The position numbers were made by a program, and so were the translations under genes. Source: Verrucomicrobiales bacterium (lineage in GTDB: Bacteria; Verrucomicrobiota; Verrucomicrobiia; Verrucomicrobiales; DEV007). Taken from it: a DNA stretch of 64,000 nucleotides. Below, piece after piece: positions 53,758 to 62,742 of the stretch. Where the stretch lies: NCBI GenBank assembly GCA_002698785.1, contig PAAG01000047.1:1-64000 (forward strand), in the 5' to 3' direction. Each line of letters begins with the position of its first letter. Position 1 is the stretch's first letter. The notes beneath the pieces were generated by a model, which saw nothing but the letters and a program-made list of their open reading frames with translations, searched no databases and had not been told where the DNA came from.

Positions 53758-53776
53758 TTACCCTCAAAATTACCCA
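53758..53776. repeat. 19-bp direct repeat, copy 2
   Basis: Second identical copy of the sequence at 53536-53554, 53 bp to the right of the tRNA fragment. Confidence 0.65.
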
Positions 53777-53827
53777 ATCATTTCATCCGTGTGACTCCAC
53801 CGACACAGGCAAGAAAAAACAGGATCG

Positions 53828-54694
53828 TCACTCTTCCCGAAAATGAGTCCGGAAAAACCCAATCGCCTCATTGAGAGCCGCCAGCGATGCATTCTGTTCC
53901 GCCGTTCGATTCACCTCATCCGGGTGGAACTGCCTGACCAGGGCCTTGTAATTCCCTTCTGCCTGCTGGAGAGAATAGGGCGGAATCAACCGCAGCATAG
54001 CGGCGTATTTTTCCAGATCTCCCTCCGAGGCACTCTCCACCCGCACTCGGCTTCGTTGCTGACGAGGTTTGCGCGAAGTTCCCACGACACTCGCCGGGAG
54101 GGGAGGAGGTTCCCGCTTCTCCGCGACCTCCGTCATGGTATCCTCCGTATCTTCCAAAGCATCTGCCTGCTGCTTCACCTTGCGCACCCTCGCCCACTGA
54201 TTAATCCCCTCTTTCGCGAACATCGCCAGTGCTGCGAATAGCAGATAGCCCGACAGAGAGTTCGCCCCCGCAACGATTCGCAATCCAGTCGAAACCACCA
54301 ACACCAACACAGGCTCTCCCCACAGAAACACCTTCCAGTCCGCCAGTCCCAGCAAAGAAAGAAACGACCGCCCTGCAAACTGATCGTGTTGGGCTTTCCC
54401 CCACTGCGAAACCATCGCCCGGATCAAATGCCCCACGTATCCAATCGCCGAAAATGTACAGAACCAGAAGAACAGAGCCCCGCGACTCCACCGCGTCGAT
54501 TCGAACAGTGAATACACCGCGAACAGGAGAAGCGCCCAGATCAGAGCGAGGAAAATACTTTTAGGCCGAAGAAACAGATACCCGAAATCATGACGCAGCA
54601 GAACCAGTACCGGCATGACCATCACATGCAGCACCGGGCTGATCACCGGGATGTGCGCCGACTCCGCCTTCCGTTTGATCTGAGCGTCCTTCAT
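53828..54694 (-). CDS. Polytopic membrane protein with C-terminal J-domain
   Basis: A 288-residue protein. Residues about 20-170 hold five hydrophobic membrane segments (VMVMPVLVLL, SIFLALIWALLLFAVYSLF, GALFFWFCTFSAIGYVGHLI, VFLWGEPVLVLVVSTGL, LSGYLLFAALAMFAKEGI). A Glu/Pro-rich cytosolic linker follows. The last 65 residues look like a DnaJ J-domain with the invariant HPD (NYKALVRQFHPDEVNRTAEQNASLAALNEA), which recruits and stimulates Hsp70. Its ATG overlaps the stop of the TraD-like ATPase (ATGA), so the two are made together. TraD N-termini normally carry the membrane part; here it is a separate protein. Role unknown. Confidence 0.75.
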   Translation of the reverse strand: MKDAQIKRKAESAHIPVISPVLHVMVMPVLVLLRHDFGYLFLRPKSIFLALIWALLLFAVYSLFESTRWSRGALFFWFCTFSAIGYVGHLIRAMVSQWGKAQHDQFAGRSFLSLLGLADWKVFLWGEPVLVLVVSTGLRIVAGANSLSGYLLFAALAMFAKEGINQWARVRKVKQQADALEDTEDTMTEVAEKREPPPLPASVVGTSRKPRQQRSRVRVESASEGDLEKYAAMLRLIPPYSLQQAEGNYKALVRQFHPDEVNRTAEQNASLAALNEAIGFFRTHFREE

Positions 54695-56199
54695 GGTTTT
54701 TGAGAAAACAAATGCCGGATGAAATTGCGCGGCTTCTGCCCATCCGGCAGCCAACTCCGCCCTCCCTGAAAAATAATCGCCCCGACCTGATATCCATGAT
54801 CCGGCCCTCCCGTTGCCAAGGTAGTGAACTCCGCCGGTTGCACCGGATATTCATAGACCAGATTTCCACCCGCCGTCTGATTGAAGCTGGTTCTCCCCGG
54901 TCCCATTCCTCCCTCCGACATTCCACCCGAAAGCTGGATCTGACGCGTCCGCCCGATCGAATCCGCCATCCACAAATTCGTCGCCGGATCTCCGTTGGCA
55001 TGCGCAATCTTCGTCTGCAAATTCCCCAGGAAGCTCTCCGCCTCCTGTCGACCATTTGCTCCGCCAAAGGCCGAGAAATAGGTAGGCAAGTTCTGTGTTA
55101 AATAGACCGTGCAGGCCCGCGAACTCCGTGCCGTCGACTGGAACAAGGCATCATAACTGTTCACGAAGAATTGGCTCTCATCCGCGAACAGAAACACCGG
55201 CCGTATCGTCTCCTGCGCCATGCGCCGGTCTGTATCCACCGGAATACGCCGCTCCACTGCCCGCTGCCACACAAACTTGAACAACACCTGGGCGAACTGC
55301 CCCAACTCGTGAAACTCCTTCACCGGCAAATTCAACACAATGATCTTTCCGTCGAAACAATCCTCTGGAGAATAATTCAGTCCCTCACAAAACAGCTTCC
55401 GCAAAGCACCCCGCATGAAACAATCCGCCATCGATGTAAACGTGCTCACCACCACCGACCGCGTTTCATTGGCTAGCCCCGCGAATTCCCGTAGGAAATA
55501 CGCGGCCACCAGCTTCAAGTCCTCTGCCCGATTCCCATCCGTATGTTTCGCTTGAGCTGCTTGCAGCAAAGCAAAACAAGCCGACGACTCCTGCCACCCT
55601 TCATCCCGTGTCTCCTCCCGCGAAGTCGGAGCCGACGCAATGATCTCATACAGGCTCGAAAGATCCACATCCTCCAGCGCCAGCACCGCCAAATCGATAG
55701 CATTGCGAAGCAACTGCCGCAATGCGCGATTCCAATAGGCATCGCCACCACCCATCTGTCCCTGCCGCTTCTCCGCCGATTCCAGAACTGCACAGAACAG
55801 ATTCACCAGCGATTCCGTATGCCCGGCCCCCACTCCCGGCCGGTTCAACTCATACCGAAGAAAGTTAAATTGAAACCTACCCTCCAAAGTCACCTCAATC
55901 AGGTCTTCACTCCTCCCCTCCTCCTCGGCCATCTTTCGCCACGCAGCCGCCTCGTCCGTCTTCGCAGTCAAAACCAGACCACCCAGATTGGCCGCCAGAA
56001 ACGCACGCGCCAAGGCCTGTCCGCTTCCCGAGCTTTTCCCCGACCCCGTGCCACCAAACACCTGCGCCCCCTCAAAAGCATCCCTCAAACTCCAATAATT
56101 CTCCGCCCTCTCTCCTTCACCCAATTCCAGAAGCACTTCATTATCACCCGGCCAGTCCTGAATTCCCCCTCTTAGTGGAACCTTCGATTCTTGATCCAT
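54691..56199 (-). CDS. TraD/VirD4-like P-loop ATPase (copy 1)
   Basis: A 502-residue soluble ATPase of the type IV coupling-protein class. It has Walker A FGGTGSGKSSGSGQ near residue 50, GLVLTAKTDEAAAW, Walker B PVFLFADESQFF, and the sensor-like VYLTQNLP. The C-terminal portion resembles the TraM-recognition region. Transmembrane helices are absent and are supplied by the next gene. Classical VirD4 proteins pump DNA or proteins at conjugation pores, but no relaxase, VirB4 or pilus gene is visible here. A diverged paralogue lies at 59349-60917 in opposite orientation. Confidence 0.85.
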   Translation of the reverse strand: MDQESKVPLRGGIQDWPGDNEVLLELGEGERAENYWSLRDAFEGAQVFGGTGSGKSSGSGQALARAFLAANLGGLVLTAKTDEAAAWRKMAEEEGRSEDLIEVTLEGRFQFNFLRYELNRPGVGAGHTESLVNLFCAVLESAEKRQGQMGGGDAYWNRALRQLLRNAIDLAVLALEDVDLSSLYEIIASAPTSREETRDEGWQESSACFALLQAAQAKHTDGNRAEDLKLVAAYFLREFAGLANETRSVVVSTFTSMADCFMRGALRKLFCEGLNYSPEDCFDGKIIVLNLPVKEFHELGQFAQVLFKFVWQRAVERRIPVDTDRRMAQETIRPVFLFADESQFFVNSYDALFQSTARSSRACTVYLTQNLPTYFSAFGGANGRQEAESFLGNLQTKIAHANGDPATNLWMADSIGRTRQIQLSGGMSEGGMGPGRTSFNQTAGGNLVYEYPVQPAEFTTLATGGPDHGYQVGAIIFQGGRSWLPDGQKPRNFIRHLFSQKP

Positions 56200-56374
56200 A
56201 GTTCCGACCCTACCGCACGGATATAAGTATAGTCAATTCATGCCAAGTCGAACGGTAACAATCTGAAGCAGTCTATCCTCATACTTGACTAACGATTCCA
56301 TTTCAGGATCTGCGATACCCACTTATCTCATACTGTATGCAGGCGGTAGCGGATGAGAAAAAGATTCGAATGAT

Positions 56375-56836
56375 TCAGGATTCGTCGTTCTCTTTCTCTT
56401 CAAACGCATCCCCCTCCAGCTCTTCGCCGGTCTCCCATTCCTGATCCGTCGTTTGGTGTCCCTCCAATTCCACGAGGAGAGATTCCACGAAGAGACCGTC
56501 AGAATCTTCGGACTCTCCGTCACTCGCCTCACGCAAGCAGTAGATGACTTGGCGATTGAATCCTTCATAAACAGCTGTGAGTTTTTCCCCAAAGATACTT
56601 ACTTTCCCCGTACCCGGAAAGTTGATCGAAATAAACTCGCCGTCTGTGTTGCCGTCTTCGTCGATATACTGATCGTACACAATCTCCTGTGAACTGTAAT
56701 AAGGCAGTGAAATTCGACTGCCATCTCTCTTCTGGAAATCGATGCGAGTTTCACCCCCGCTGGAGGCCGAGAAGAATTTCCGGTCATCGCTTACGGATAC
56801 GAAATCACTAAGAAAATTGCTCTTGAATTCCGACAT
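56375..56836 (-). CDS. Hypothetical acidic protein
   Basis: A 153-residue soluble protein: an N-terminal beta-rich region (GETRIDFQKRDGSRISLPYYSSQ; FISINFPGTGKVSIFGEKLTAVYEGFNRQVIYCLRE) and a strongly acidic C-terminal tail. No family recognised. The N-terminal part could fold as a small barrel. It lies 175 bp upstream of the TraD-like ATPase on the same strand and 210 bp downstream of the disordered protein gene. Confidence 0.5.
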   Translation of the reverse strand: MSEFKSNFLSDFVSVSDDRKFFSASSGGETRIDFQKRDGSRISLPYYSSQEIVYDQYIDEDGNTDGEFISINFPGTGKVSIFGEKLTAVYEGFNRQVIYCLREASDGESEDSDGLFVESLLVELEGHQTTDQEWETGEELEGDAFEEKENDES

Positions 56837-57050
56837 GAGACCATTCTATCCGCATTTTATCTCCATGCTCAATCGAGTTCTTCCAGTAGCGAAAATTTTG
56901 GCACGAAAAGATACGGATACTGTTCGGGTAACCGCCGAAATCCGAAATACTTACAAAAGGTTGCTCCATTTTCATCTTTGGTGCCAAATTAGTCTTGATC
57001 AGCCCGGAATACCGAAGACAAAGATGTAGATCACAATCTATTGCGAGGTC

Positions 57051-58649
57051 TTATTTTCTTGGAGTGGATTTGGGAGGAGGCGGTTTCGCTGCCCCTTTCT
57101 GGGGAGTTCTCGCCCTTCTCTGAGTCTGGGCACGAGCCTGATTGGCTTTGATTTGCTGATTCCGTTTCGAGGCAGCGCTGCCATTGCTCTTCGGATTGGA
57201 ACTGGAGGAAGGCTTTTTGCCTGCCGTTTCACTCTGCTTAACCGGGTTTGGTGATACGGGTTTTTTACCTTTCTGCGGGGGCTTAGCAGAGGTTCTGAGT
57301 TGCTCCGCTTTAGGGGCCTTCGGCGAGGTTGTCTCCGGTCGAGTGCCGTTGCTTCCATTCATCTTCCCTGGAGTGACGACGTGGGATTTTCTCGATGCTC
57401 CGACCGTTTTTTGAGAAGGGAGGGGCTGACCGGTCTTTTCTACCCTACCCGGAGATTGACCGGATGGCTTCTTCGCGGGCTGTCCGATCTTACCTGGTAA
57501 GGCTGATGGGCTGGAAGGTTTCTTTGCCTGGCAGACTAGAGAACTCTTTTGAGAGGCCGAGGGGGACGGATTCTTTGTTTGCTCGACTTGCGTTTGGGCC
57601 TTCTTCGGGTTGCCTGATTTTGGCTGATCGCTATTTGTCTTTGATGCCGTTCCGGCTGGTTTGGCATGTTGGTATGGCGTAGTTTTTTTGGTATTGCTGG
57701 CCGATTTGATGTTCTGCTCTTGAGGGGAAGCAGGCTTGGGCTGCCTGGCGGTAAAGGGTTTTGCTTTCTGGGCGGACAATGCCGATTTTTTTGGCTTCGT
57801 GGGTTGAGCCTTCGGCGTAGGCGATTGCGGCTCCTTGGAATGCTGGGAATTCGCTTTTTTTCCTTGAGCGTTCATGCTTTGCTTCGTTCGAGCACCGCTC
57901 CAGTTCTTCCCTTTCAGTTCTTTGTTTTTCTCGTGAGATTTTTGCCGCTTTGCCCTGTCCCTCACTCCGTAGCTCTCCACATCACGCTTTTGCTGGGAAG
58001 CCATATCCTGCGGAGCGTTCTTATCGGCCTCCCCCCCTCTCGTCTTTCCGCGCTCGGTGCCAGCTCGGCCGGCCTCCTTCGAGGATTGTTCTCTGGCGTC
58101 GGAAAGGATGGTTTGAGGAGGGCGTTCCTGCTTTCGGTCTTTGGTTTTTTCGTATTGGTTCTCCTTCGTCCTGCTGTTGCTGGAAGGTGCGGAAGTGTTG
58201 GACTTGGATATGTGGGATTCTCCCCTGAGCGACTGAAAGAAATCCCCACTTTGTTCTGTATGTATGCTCTCCCGTTGCTTTTCTCTATTCTTTTGGTCTC
58301 TGCTGCCACCTGCCTTGAGAAACTTTTGATAGGTCTTTCGTTTTGAATCGATCTCATTGAATGTTACTGCATTGTGCATCTTGGTCGAGGAGATGTGTGC
58401 TTCGTTGGACCTCAGTTTTACCGGGTTGCCCTTTGCATCATGGTATTGCCCCGAATATTTGATTTTCCAGTTATCGACCCGTTTTGACACATGCGTTGCA
58501 TCTTGTTCTGCTTTTGTGAACCGGACTTGATAAAATTCTCTGGCATTAATGTTGGTTGGCCCAAAAACCCATTGCCCTTCCTTTTCGCGGAAACAAACCC
58601 AGTCATCTGGAATTCCTGCGGGCCGGTCCGGAGGTTTCATCAGGCTCAT
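57051..58649 (-). CDS. Long basic disordered protein with a short N-terminal domain
   Basis: A 532-residue protein. The first 110 residues look folded (DDWVCFREKEGQWVFGP, FYQVRFTKAEQDATHVSKRV). The remaining 420 are low-complexity Lys/Ser/Pro/Gln/Ala-rich with repeated KP, SP and PK pairs, predicted disordered and highly basic. Despite low complexity the codon use and uninterrupted frame support it as real. Possible roles: nucleic-acid binding, or scaffold or substrate for the ATPase system; all inference. It starts 10 bp after the stop of the upstream gene, so the two are probably one operon. Confidence 0.6.
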   Translation of the reverse strand: MSLMKPPDRPAGIPDDWVCFREKEGQWVFGPTNINAREFYQVRFTKAEQDATHVSKRVDNWKIKYSGQYHDAKGNPVKLRSNEAHISSTKMHNAVTFNEIDSKRKTYQKFLKAGGSRDQKNREKQRESIHTEQSGDFFQSLRGESHISKSNTSAPSSNSRTKENQYEKTKDRKQERPPQTILSDAREQSSKEAGRAGTERGKTRGGEADKNAPQDMASQQKRDVESYGVRDRAKRQKSHEKNKELKGKNWSGARTKQSMNAQGKKANSQHSKEPQSPTPKAQPTKPKKSALSAQKAKPFTARQPKPASPQEQNIKSASNTKKTTPYQHAKPAGTASKTNSDQPKSGNPKKAQTQVEQTKNPSPSASQKSSLVCQAKKPSSPSALPGKIGQPAKKPSGQSPGRVEKTGQPLPSQKTVGASRKSHVVTPGKMNGSNGTRPETTSPKAPKAEQLRTSAKPPQKGKKPVSPNPVKQSETAGKKPSSSSNPKSNGSAASKRNQQIKANQARAQTQRRARTPQKGAAKPPPPKSTPRK

Positions 58650-58659
58650 AACGGAAATT

Positions 58660-59073
58660 TTAGTAGGGCTCGAGTGTGCCGTAATTTCCTTTCGGGAGAT
58701 CTGCTTCCAAAGCTGCCACAGATTTTCGTCCCAAATCAGTCAAGGCTTTCCATCGGGCGTCTTCATGCACGATTTTATCGGTAGGGTGTTTCTCAGCAAA
58801 GCTGTCGATAAAGGCTTCAAGAGGAGGAGCCAGATTCTTCAGTAAATCCTTGGTTTTCTCCGTAATGGCTTCCGTATCCTCAAGCCGTGCATCTGATGCG
58901 AAACGAAAAAAATATGCATCAGTAGCAAGGTAATCTGCGAGTTCCCAAAAAGTTTCCGTTGTCTCGTTCGGGTAGAAAATTTCTCGCAGATATTCCGCGG
59001 CCTTTTTGAGTGCGAAAGTGTCTTCTTCCTTAATCGTGTCGAAAACAATTGGCTCTCGGGCTTTGTGTTCCAT
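58660..59073 (-). CDS. Hypothetical alpha-helical protein
   Basis: A 137-residue, acidic, all-helical-looking protein (EEDTFALKKAAEYLREIF; TETFWELADYLATDAYFFRFASDARLEDTEAITEKTKDLLKNL; WKALTDLGRKSVAALEADL). No family recognised. It is first of a two-gene unit with the disordered protein, divergent from the second TraD-like gene 275 bp away. Confidence 0.5.
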   Translation of the reverse strand: MEHKAREPIVFDTIKEEDTFALKKAAEYLREIFYPNETTETFWELADYLATDAYFFRFASDARLEDTEAITEKTKDLLKNLAPPLEAFIDSFAEKHPTDKIVHEDARWKALTDLGRKSVAALEADLPKGNYGTLEPY

Positions 59074-59348
59074 GTTTCCTCTCTTAATGTGCGGTGCAGA
59101 ATAGCAGGTTTAGCCGCAAAAGTGAAGGGGGGGGGCATCTCGGACTCACTTTTCACCATTCTGTTGCAGAATTGTCACTTCTAGGTGTCACGTGCAGAAA
59201 AATATGGATATGCCTCAAAGGCCTAAAAGATTGTGTTAAAAATTAGCCATATTCTTGAGGCAGAGTTTGCAGAGCGATTGTTGCCTTTTAAAGTGATGAA
59301 AGGAATAATCTATATCCCTCTTCACGCGACCGATTCTCAATAATTCTG
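59074..59348. promoter_or_regulatory. Divergent promoter region
   Basis: A 275-bp AT-rich spacer between the helical protein (minus) and the second TraD-like ATPase (plus); promoters for both should lie here. TGTCAC and near copies occur around 59175-59195. No confident -35/-10 assignment and no gene seen. Confidence 0.35.
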
Positions 59349-60917
59349 ATGCCAACAGACATACTGGACCAAGAGATTATGACTTGGGGTGCCACTCACT
59401 GGACTCTGCGCGACGCGATGTCTGGCACTCAGATTTTTGGAGGAACCGGTTCTGGGAAGACTTCGGGCAGCGGACAACATCTCGCGCTTAAGTTTTTGGA
59501 GGCTGGCCTTGGTGGGCTTGTTCTGACAGTAAAGCCTGACGAGACAGAAACGTGGCGACGCTACGCTGCTGCCACTAAACGGGCAGACGATCTCATTCTT
59601 CTCGGCCCACGAATCAATGATTCCCGGCCATACTCCTTCAACTTCTTGGAATATGAGCGGAAGTTCGTGGGTGAGGATACCGCGCTATTTACTGAGAATG
59701 TTGTGAATCTTTTTACAGCAGTCATGGAAGTTTCGCAACGCGGCGAAGGGGCAGGGATTCAAAATGCCGGATTTTGGATCAATGCAGCGCGTCAGATGCT
59801 CAGGAACACCGTCGATCTCCTCCTTCTCACGGGAGAATCGCTAACTTTTAGTAATGCTCATGAAGTAATTACTACGGCCCCTACTTCTATTGAATTAGCC
59901 CGCAAAATGATCGCCGAGAAGGAAACTGCCAGCTATTGCGTGACTCTTCTAAAAGAACTAGCGGCTCTTTCCTCCAGGCATCCGAGAGCGGACGATATCG
60001 GAACCGTGGGTAATTACTGGCTCCACCGCTTCTCGAATATGGGCCACGAAGAGCGGTCTGGTGTGGTAAGTATGTTTACAACCGTTGCAGACCCATTTAT
60101 CCGGGGGATTCTCAAACCGTTGTTCAGCGCCAGCAAGGAACAACCTCAGGCAAGACCAGAACTCTGTCGAGAAGGAAAGATCATTCTCGTAGATATGCCC
60201 GTGAAACAGTATTTCGAATTAGGGCAGTTCTCTCAAGTTCTCTACAAGCTCATCTGGCAGCGGGCGATGGAGCGAAGCGATTTTTCAGGCGAGGAATCCA
60301 AGCCTGTTTTTCTCTGGGCTGATGAAGCACAGTTCTTCATTAGCTCACGCGACATGCTTTTCCAAACTACCGCGCGATCGGCAAATGTTGCGACAGTCTA
60401 CTTGACCCAAAGTTTGAGCAACTATCATTCGATCATGCCTGGAGAAAAAGGAAAGGCAGAAACTGATGCGCTTTTGGCAAACCTTCAGACGAAGATTTTT
60501 CATGCCTCAAGCGATACTGTAACCAACGTTTGGGCAGCTGAGCTCCTCGGCAAAGAATATCAACAGATAACGAGCCGTTCGACCCAAAGTGGCACACAAG
60601 GTGAGGGAAAGACAAGAAATTGGGGGAGTTGGTTCTGGCTGGGGGCAGGAACCGATTATAGCTATTCCAGTACAGCGAATACTTCGGAAGAGCTTCGCTA
60701 TCGAGTCATGCCCTCGGCGTTCACGCAGTTAAAACGAGGAGGTAAGCTGTCCAAACTACTAGTCGAAGCCATCATCTGTTGTACCGGCGCAAAAGAGAAC
60801 TTTGGTAAAGTTGGTTTTACGCAAAAACGTCTCGCAGGCATTGGACCAGTTCCGGCGTATGATTCTAGTAGCGCCACAGCGCAATCGAAGAAACCACCTC
60901 CGTTACCAAAAGAATAG
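59349..60917 (+). CDS. TraD/VirD4-like P-loop ATPase (copy 2)
   Basis: A 522-residue soluble ATPase paralogous to the one at 54691-56199. It shares FGGTGSGKTSGSGQ (Walker A), GLGGLVLTVKPDE, a CVTLLKELAALSS stretch, Walker B PVFLWADEAQFF and VYLTQSLSNYHS, and diverges in the C-terminal 120 residues, where a Gly/Ser-rich insertion (QSGTQGEGKTRNWGSW) occurs. It ends with a Pro-rich tail (KKPPPLPKE). The membrane protein gene follows by 23 bp, mirroring the arrangement of copy 1. A partner relaxase or pilus gene is not seen. Confidence 0.85.
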   Translation: MPTDILDQEIMTWGATHWTLRDAMSGTQIFGGTGSGKTSGSGQHLALKFLEAGLGGLVLTVKPDETETWRRYAAATKRADDLILLGPRINDSRPYSFNFLEYERKFVGEDTALFTENVVNLFTAVMEVSQRGEGAGIQNAGFWINAARQMLRNTVDLLLLTGESLTFSNAHEVITTAPTSIELARKMIAEKETASYCVTLLKELAALSSRHPRADDIGTVGNYWLHRFSNMGHEERSGVVSMFTTVADPFIRGILKPLFSASKEQPQARPELCREGKIILVDMPVKQYFELGQFSQVLYKLIWQRAMERSDFSGEESKPVFLWADEAQFFISSRDMLFQTTARSANVATVYLTQSLSNYHSIMPGEKGKAETDALLANLQTKIFHASSDTVTNVWAAELLGKEYQQITSRSTQSGTQGEGKTRNWGSWFWLGAGTDYSYSSTANTSEELRYRVMPSAFTQLKRGGKLSKLLVEAIICCTGAKENFGKVGFTQKRLAGIGPVPAYDSSSATAQSKKPPPLPKE

Positions 60918-60940
60918 GCGAATTCTAGAACTGGCACCTC

Positions 60941-61792
60941 ATGAGCAAGCAAGGCGGGGAAAGCACCGAAGAGATTTTTGATCGTGTATCTTATTGCCGG
61001 GCAGGTTGGCCGGGACTTCCTTTTTATGTACTCGAAATTGCTACGTTCTCGCTTGAGATCTTTCTCCGTCGCAAACTGGGGAGAAACTATCTCACTTTCC
61101 CCAAAGTTGTACTGGGCATTCTCTTTTTGAACGTATATTGGGTTTTCAGCACCTTTGGGATTTCCATTGAAAGCAGTGGGGGGATTTTTACTCCAGGACT
61201 CGTAAGATGGGTTCCCCACTTCGAATTGCCTCCAGATATAGAAACTTTCGGCGATTCCATCGCGCGGTCATGGAAAATTTGGACAACCATTTATGCAGGT
61301 TCCCATTTTTTTTCGATTAATGAAGAGGCAATCAGAAATCTTGGCACCGACAGCCGGGTCGCCTACATCTTGGCGATTATTCCGGTAGTCGCCCATTTTC
61401 AACTTCTTCTGGGATACTTACTCAGACGCTTCGGCGCTGGCTCGAAGGATGCTTGGTCAAGCGGCAAGCCTCTTCCGATATTCATGGGATTTTATCGAGT
61501 TTTCAACGCCTTGCATTTCAGGGGAGACATGGTAAAAATGGTCATCGAACCCACACTGTGTTTCGTTATAGGGAATATTATCTTGTCAGAGGGTCCTGAC
61601 TTCTGGCTCTATCTTGTCGGAGTTTGGCTTTATTTGGGTTCCTTTGCTCTTTTTACAAAGGCAGTCTTCGAAAACTGGAAAAAGACGAGCGAATTCTATC
61701 AGCGTAGTTCGGCAGGAGCTAAAGGAGATGCTCTATCCCCTGCTGGGAACAACCAAGGCAACTCAGAACCTTCCTGTTATATTCAGAACTAG
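60941..61792 (+). CDS. Polytopic membrane protein, partner of the ATPase
   Basis: A 283-residue integral membrane protein with about five segments: YLTFPKVVLGILFLNVYWVF, VAYILAIIPVVAHFQLLLGYLLRRF, PTLCFVIGNIILS, LYLVGVWLYLGSFALFTKAVF. A hydrophilic stretch lies at residues 65-125. It lacks the J-domain of the membrane protein paired with ATPase copy 1, but has the same position (just downstream of the ATPase), so it may play the matching anchoring role. No known family recognised. Confidence 0.6.
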   Translation: MSKQGGESTEEIFDRVSYCRAGWPGLPFYVLEIATFSLEIFLRRKLGRNYLTFPKVVLGILFLNVYWVFSTFGISIESSGGIFTPGLVRWVPHFELPPDIETFGDSIARSWKIWTTIYAGSHFFSINEEAIRNLGTDSRVAYILAIIPVVAHFQLLLGYLLRRFGAGSKDAWSSGKPLPIFMGFYRVFNALHFRGDMVKMVIEPTLCFVIGNIILSEGPDFWLYLVGVWLYLGSFALFTKAVFENWKKTSEFYQRSSAGAKGDALSPAGNNQGNSEPSCYIQN

Positions 61793-61833
61793 CACATAAT
61801 GTGTTTTCCCTTCGCGTTGGATAGAGAAGTGAC

Positions 61834-62742
61834 ATGAAAAAGAATAAAATTCGAAGATTCGGGGAATTCTTAATTACATCCGTTGTCTTTCTCCTCGGCT
61901 TGGTAATTGTTGTCCCCATTCTTCTCAAATCGTTGGACATCGATTCTCCGTTCAATCGAGAGCCAGTACCAGAGAAAACTGCAAACATTGAAGTGAACGA
62001 AACCTTGCGCAAAATTCAGACCGATCAAAATAGGCCGTCGGCGACTGACGAAACACCAGATTTTCTCAAAAACATTATACAGACCGAGCCTGCACCGGAA
62101 AACTCTCTAACTAGTCGGAATCCATTTCGCAAACCAAATGAACCGGAGATTTCGGATAATGAGCCCACGAAACCGAATGCGTTTCGAGTCGAGTCGAACG
62201 AGATGCCAAAGGAGAGTCCGTCGCGAACTAACACTCAACCTCAAATTGACTTCTCTGGTCTAATCAACCGTGTAGCAAGCAGCGCACAGTACAGAGTAGT
62301 TTATGGAGGGGAAAACGGCGTCTCGGTCTTTAAGGAACCTAATACGCTCAGTAAGGTGGTTGCCACTGTTTTTTCTCACGAAGGAAACGTCTTCAAAGTC
62401 TCCACGAGCGAATCTCGGGAAGAAGAGGGAGTTAGATGGCTCAGGGGAACTTTTTCTGGCTGGATGCCGGCGAGAAATCTAAGAAATGGTGATATCAATG
62501 TGAAAGACACGAGCGGTGGGACAGGCATTGTCAGTTGGTATGCGCCGAACGACGACTACGTTTCGATGAGGCCCGACATTTACTTTAAGGGGAAGACGTA
62601 TGCTCACGTTAAATACAAAACTCCAGTTAGCCTGGGGCGGACTCAGTTAACTGAGCAATATGAGTGGCGCTGGGCGGAATTCTCTGGATGGATCGCTGAG
62701 AAAAACAAATTCGGTCAACTCCAGATCGCACCTGTGAACTGA
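61834..62742 (+). CDS. Membrane-anchored protein with SH3b-like domains
   Basis: A 302-residue protein: an N-terminal anchor (FLITSVVFLLGLVIVVPILLKSL), a 110-residue Glu/Pro/Ser-rich linker, then two beta-rich segments of SH3b shape: YRVVYGGENGVSVFKEPNTLSKVV through EGVRWLRGTFSGWMPARNLR, and GTGIVSWYAPNDDYVSMRPDIY to FSGWIAEKNK. Bacterial SH3 domains bind cell-wall peptides or act in surface proteins. It lies 41 bp after the membrane protein gene and is probably co-transcribed with ATPase copy 2, linking the module to the envelope. Confidence 0.65.
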   Translation: MKKNKIRRFGEFLITSVVFLLGLVIVVPILLKSLDIDSPFNREPVPEKTANIEVNETLRKIQTDQNRPSATDETPDFLKNIIQTEPAPENSLTSRNPFRKPNEPEISDNEPTKPNAFRVESNEMPKESPSRTNTQPQIDFSGLINRVASSAQYRVVYGGENGVSVFKEPNTLSKVVATVFSHEGNVFKVSTSESREEEGVRWLRGTFSGWMPARNLRNGDINVKDTSGGTGIVSWYAPNDDYVSMRPDIYFKGKTYAHVKYKTPVSLGRTQLTEQYEWRWAEFSGWIAEKNKFGQLQIAPVN

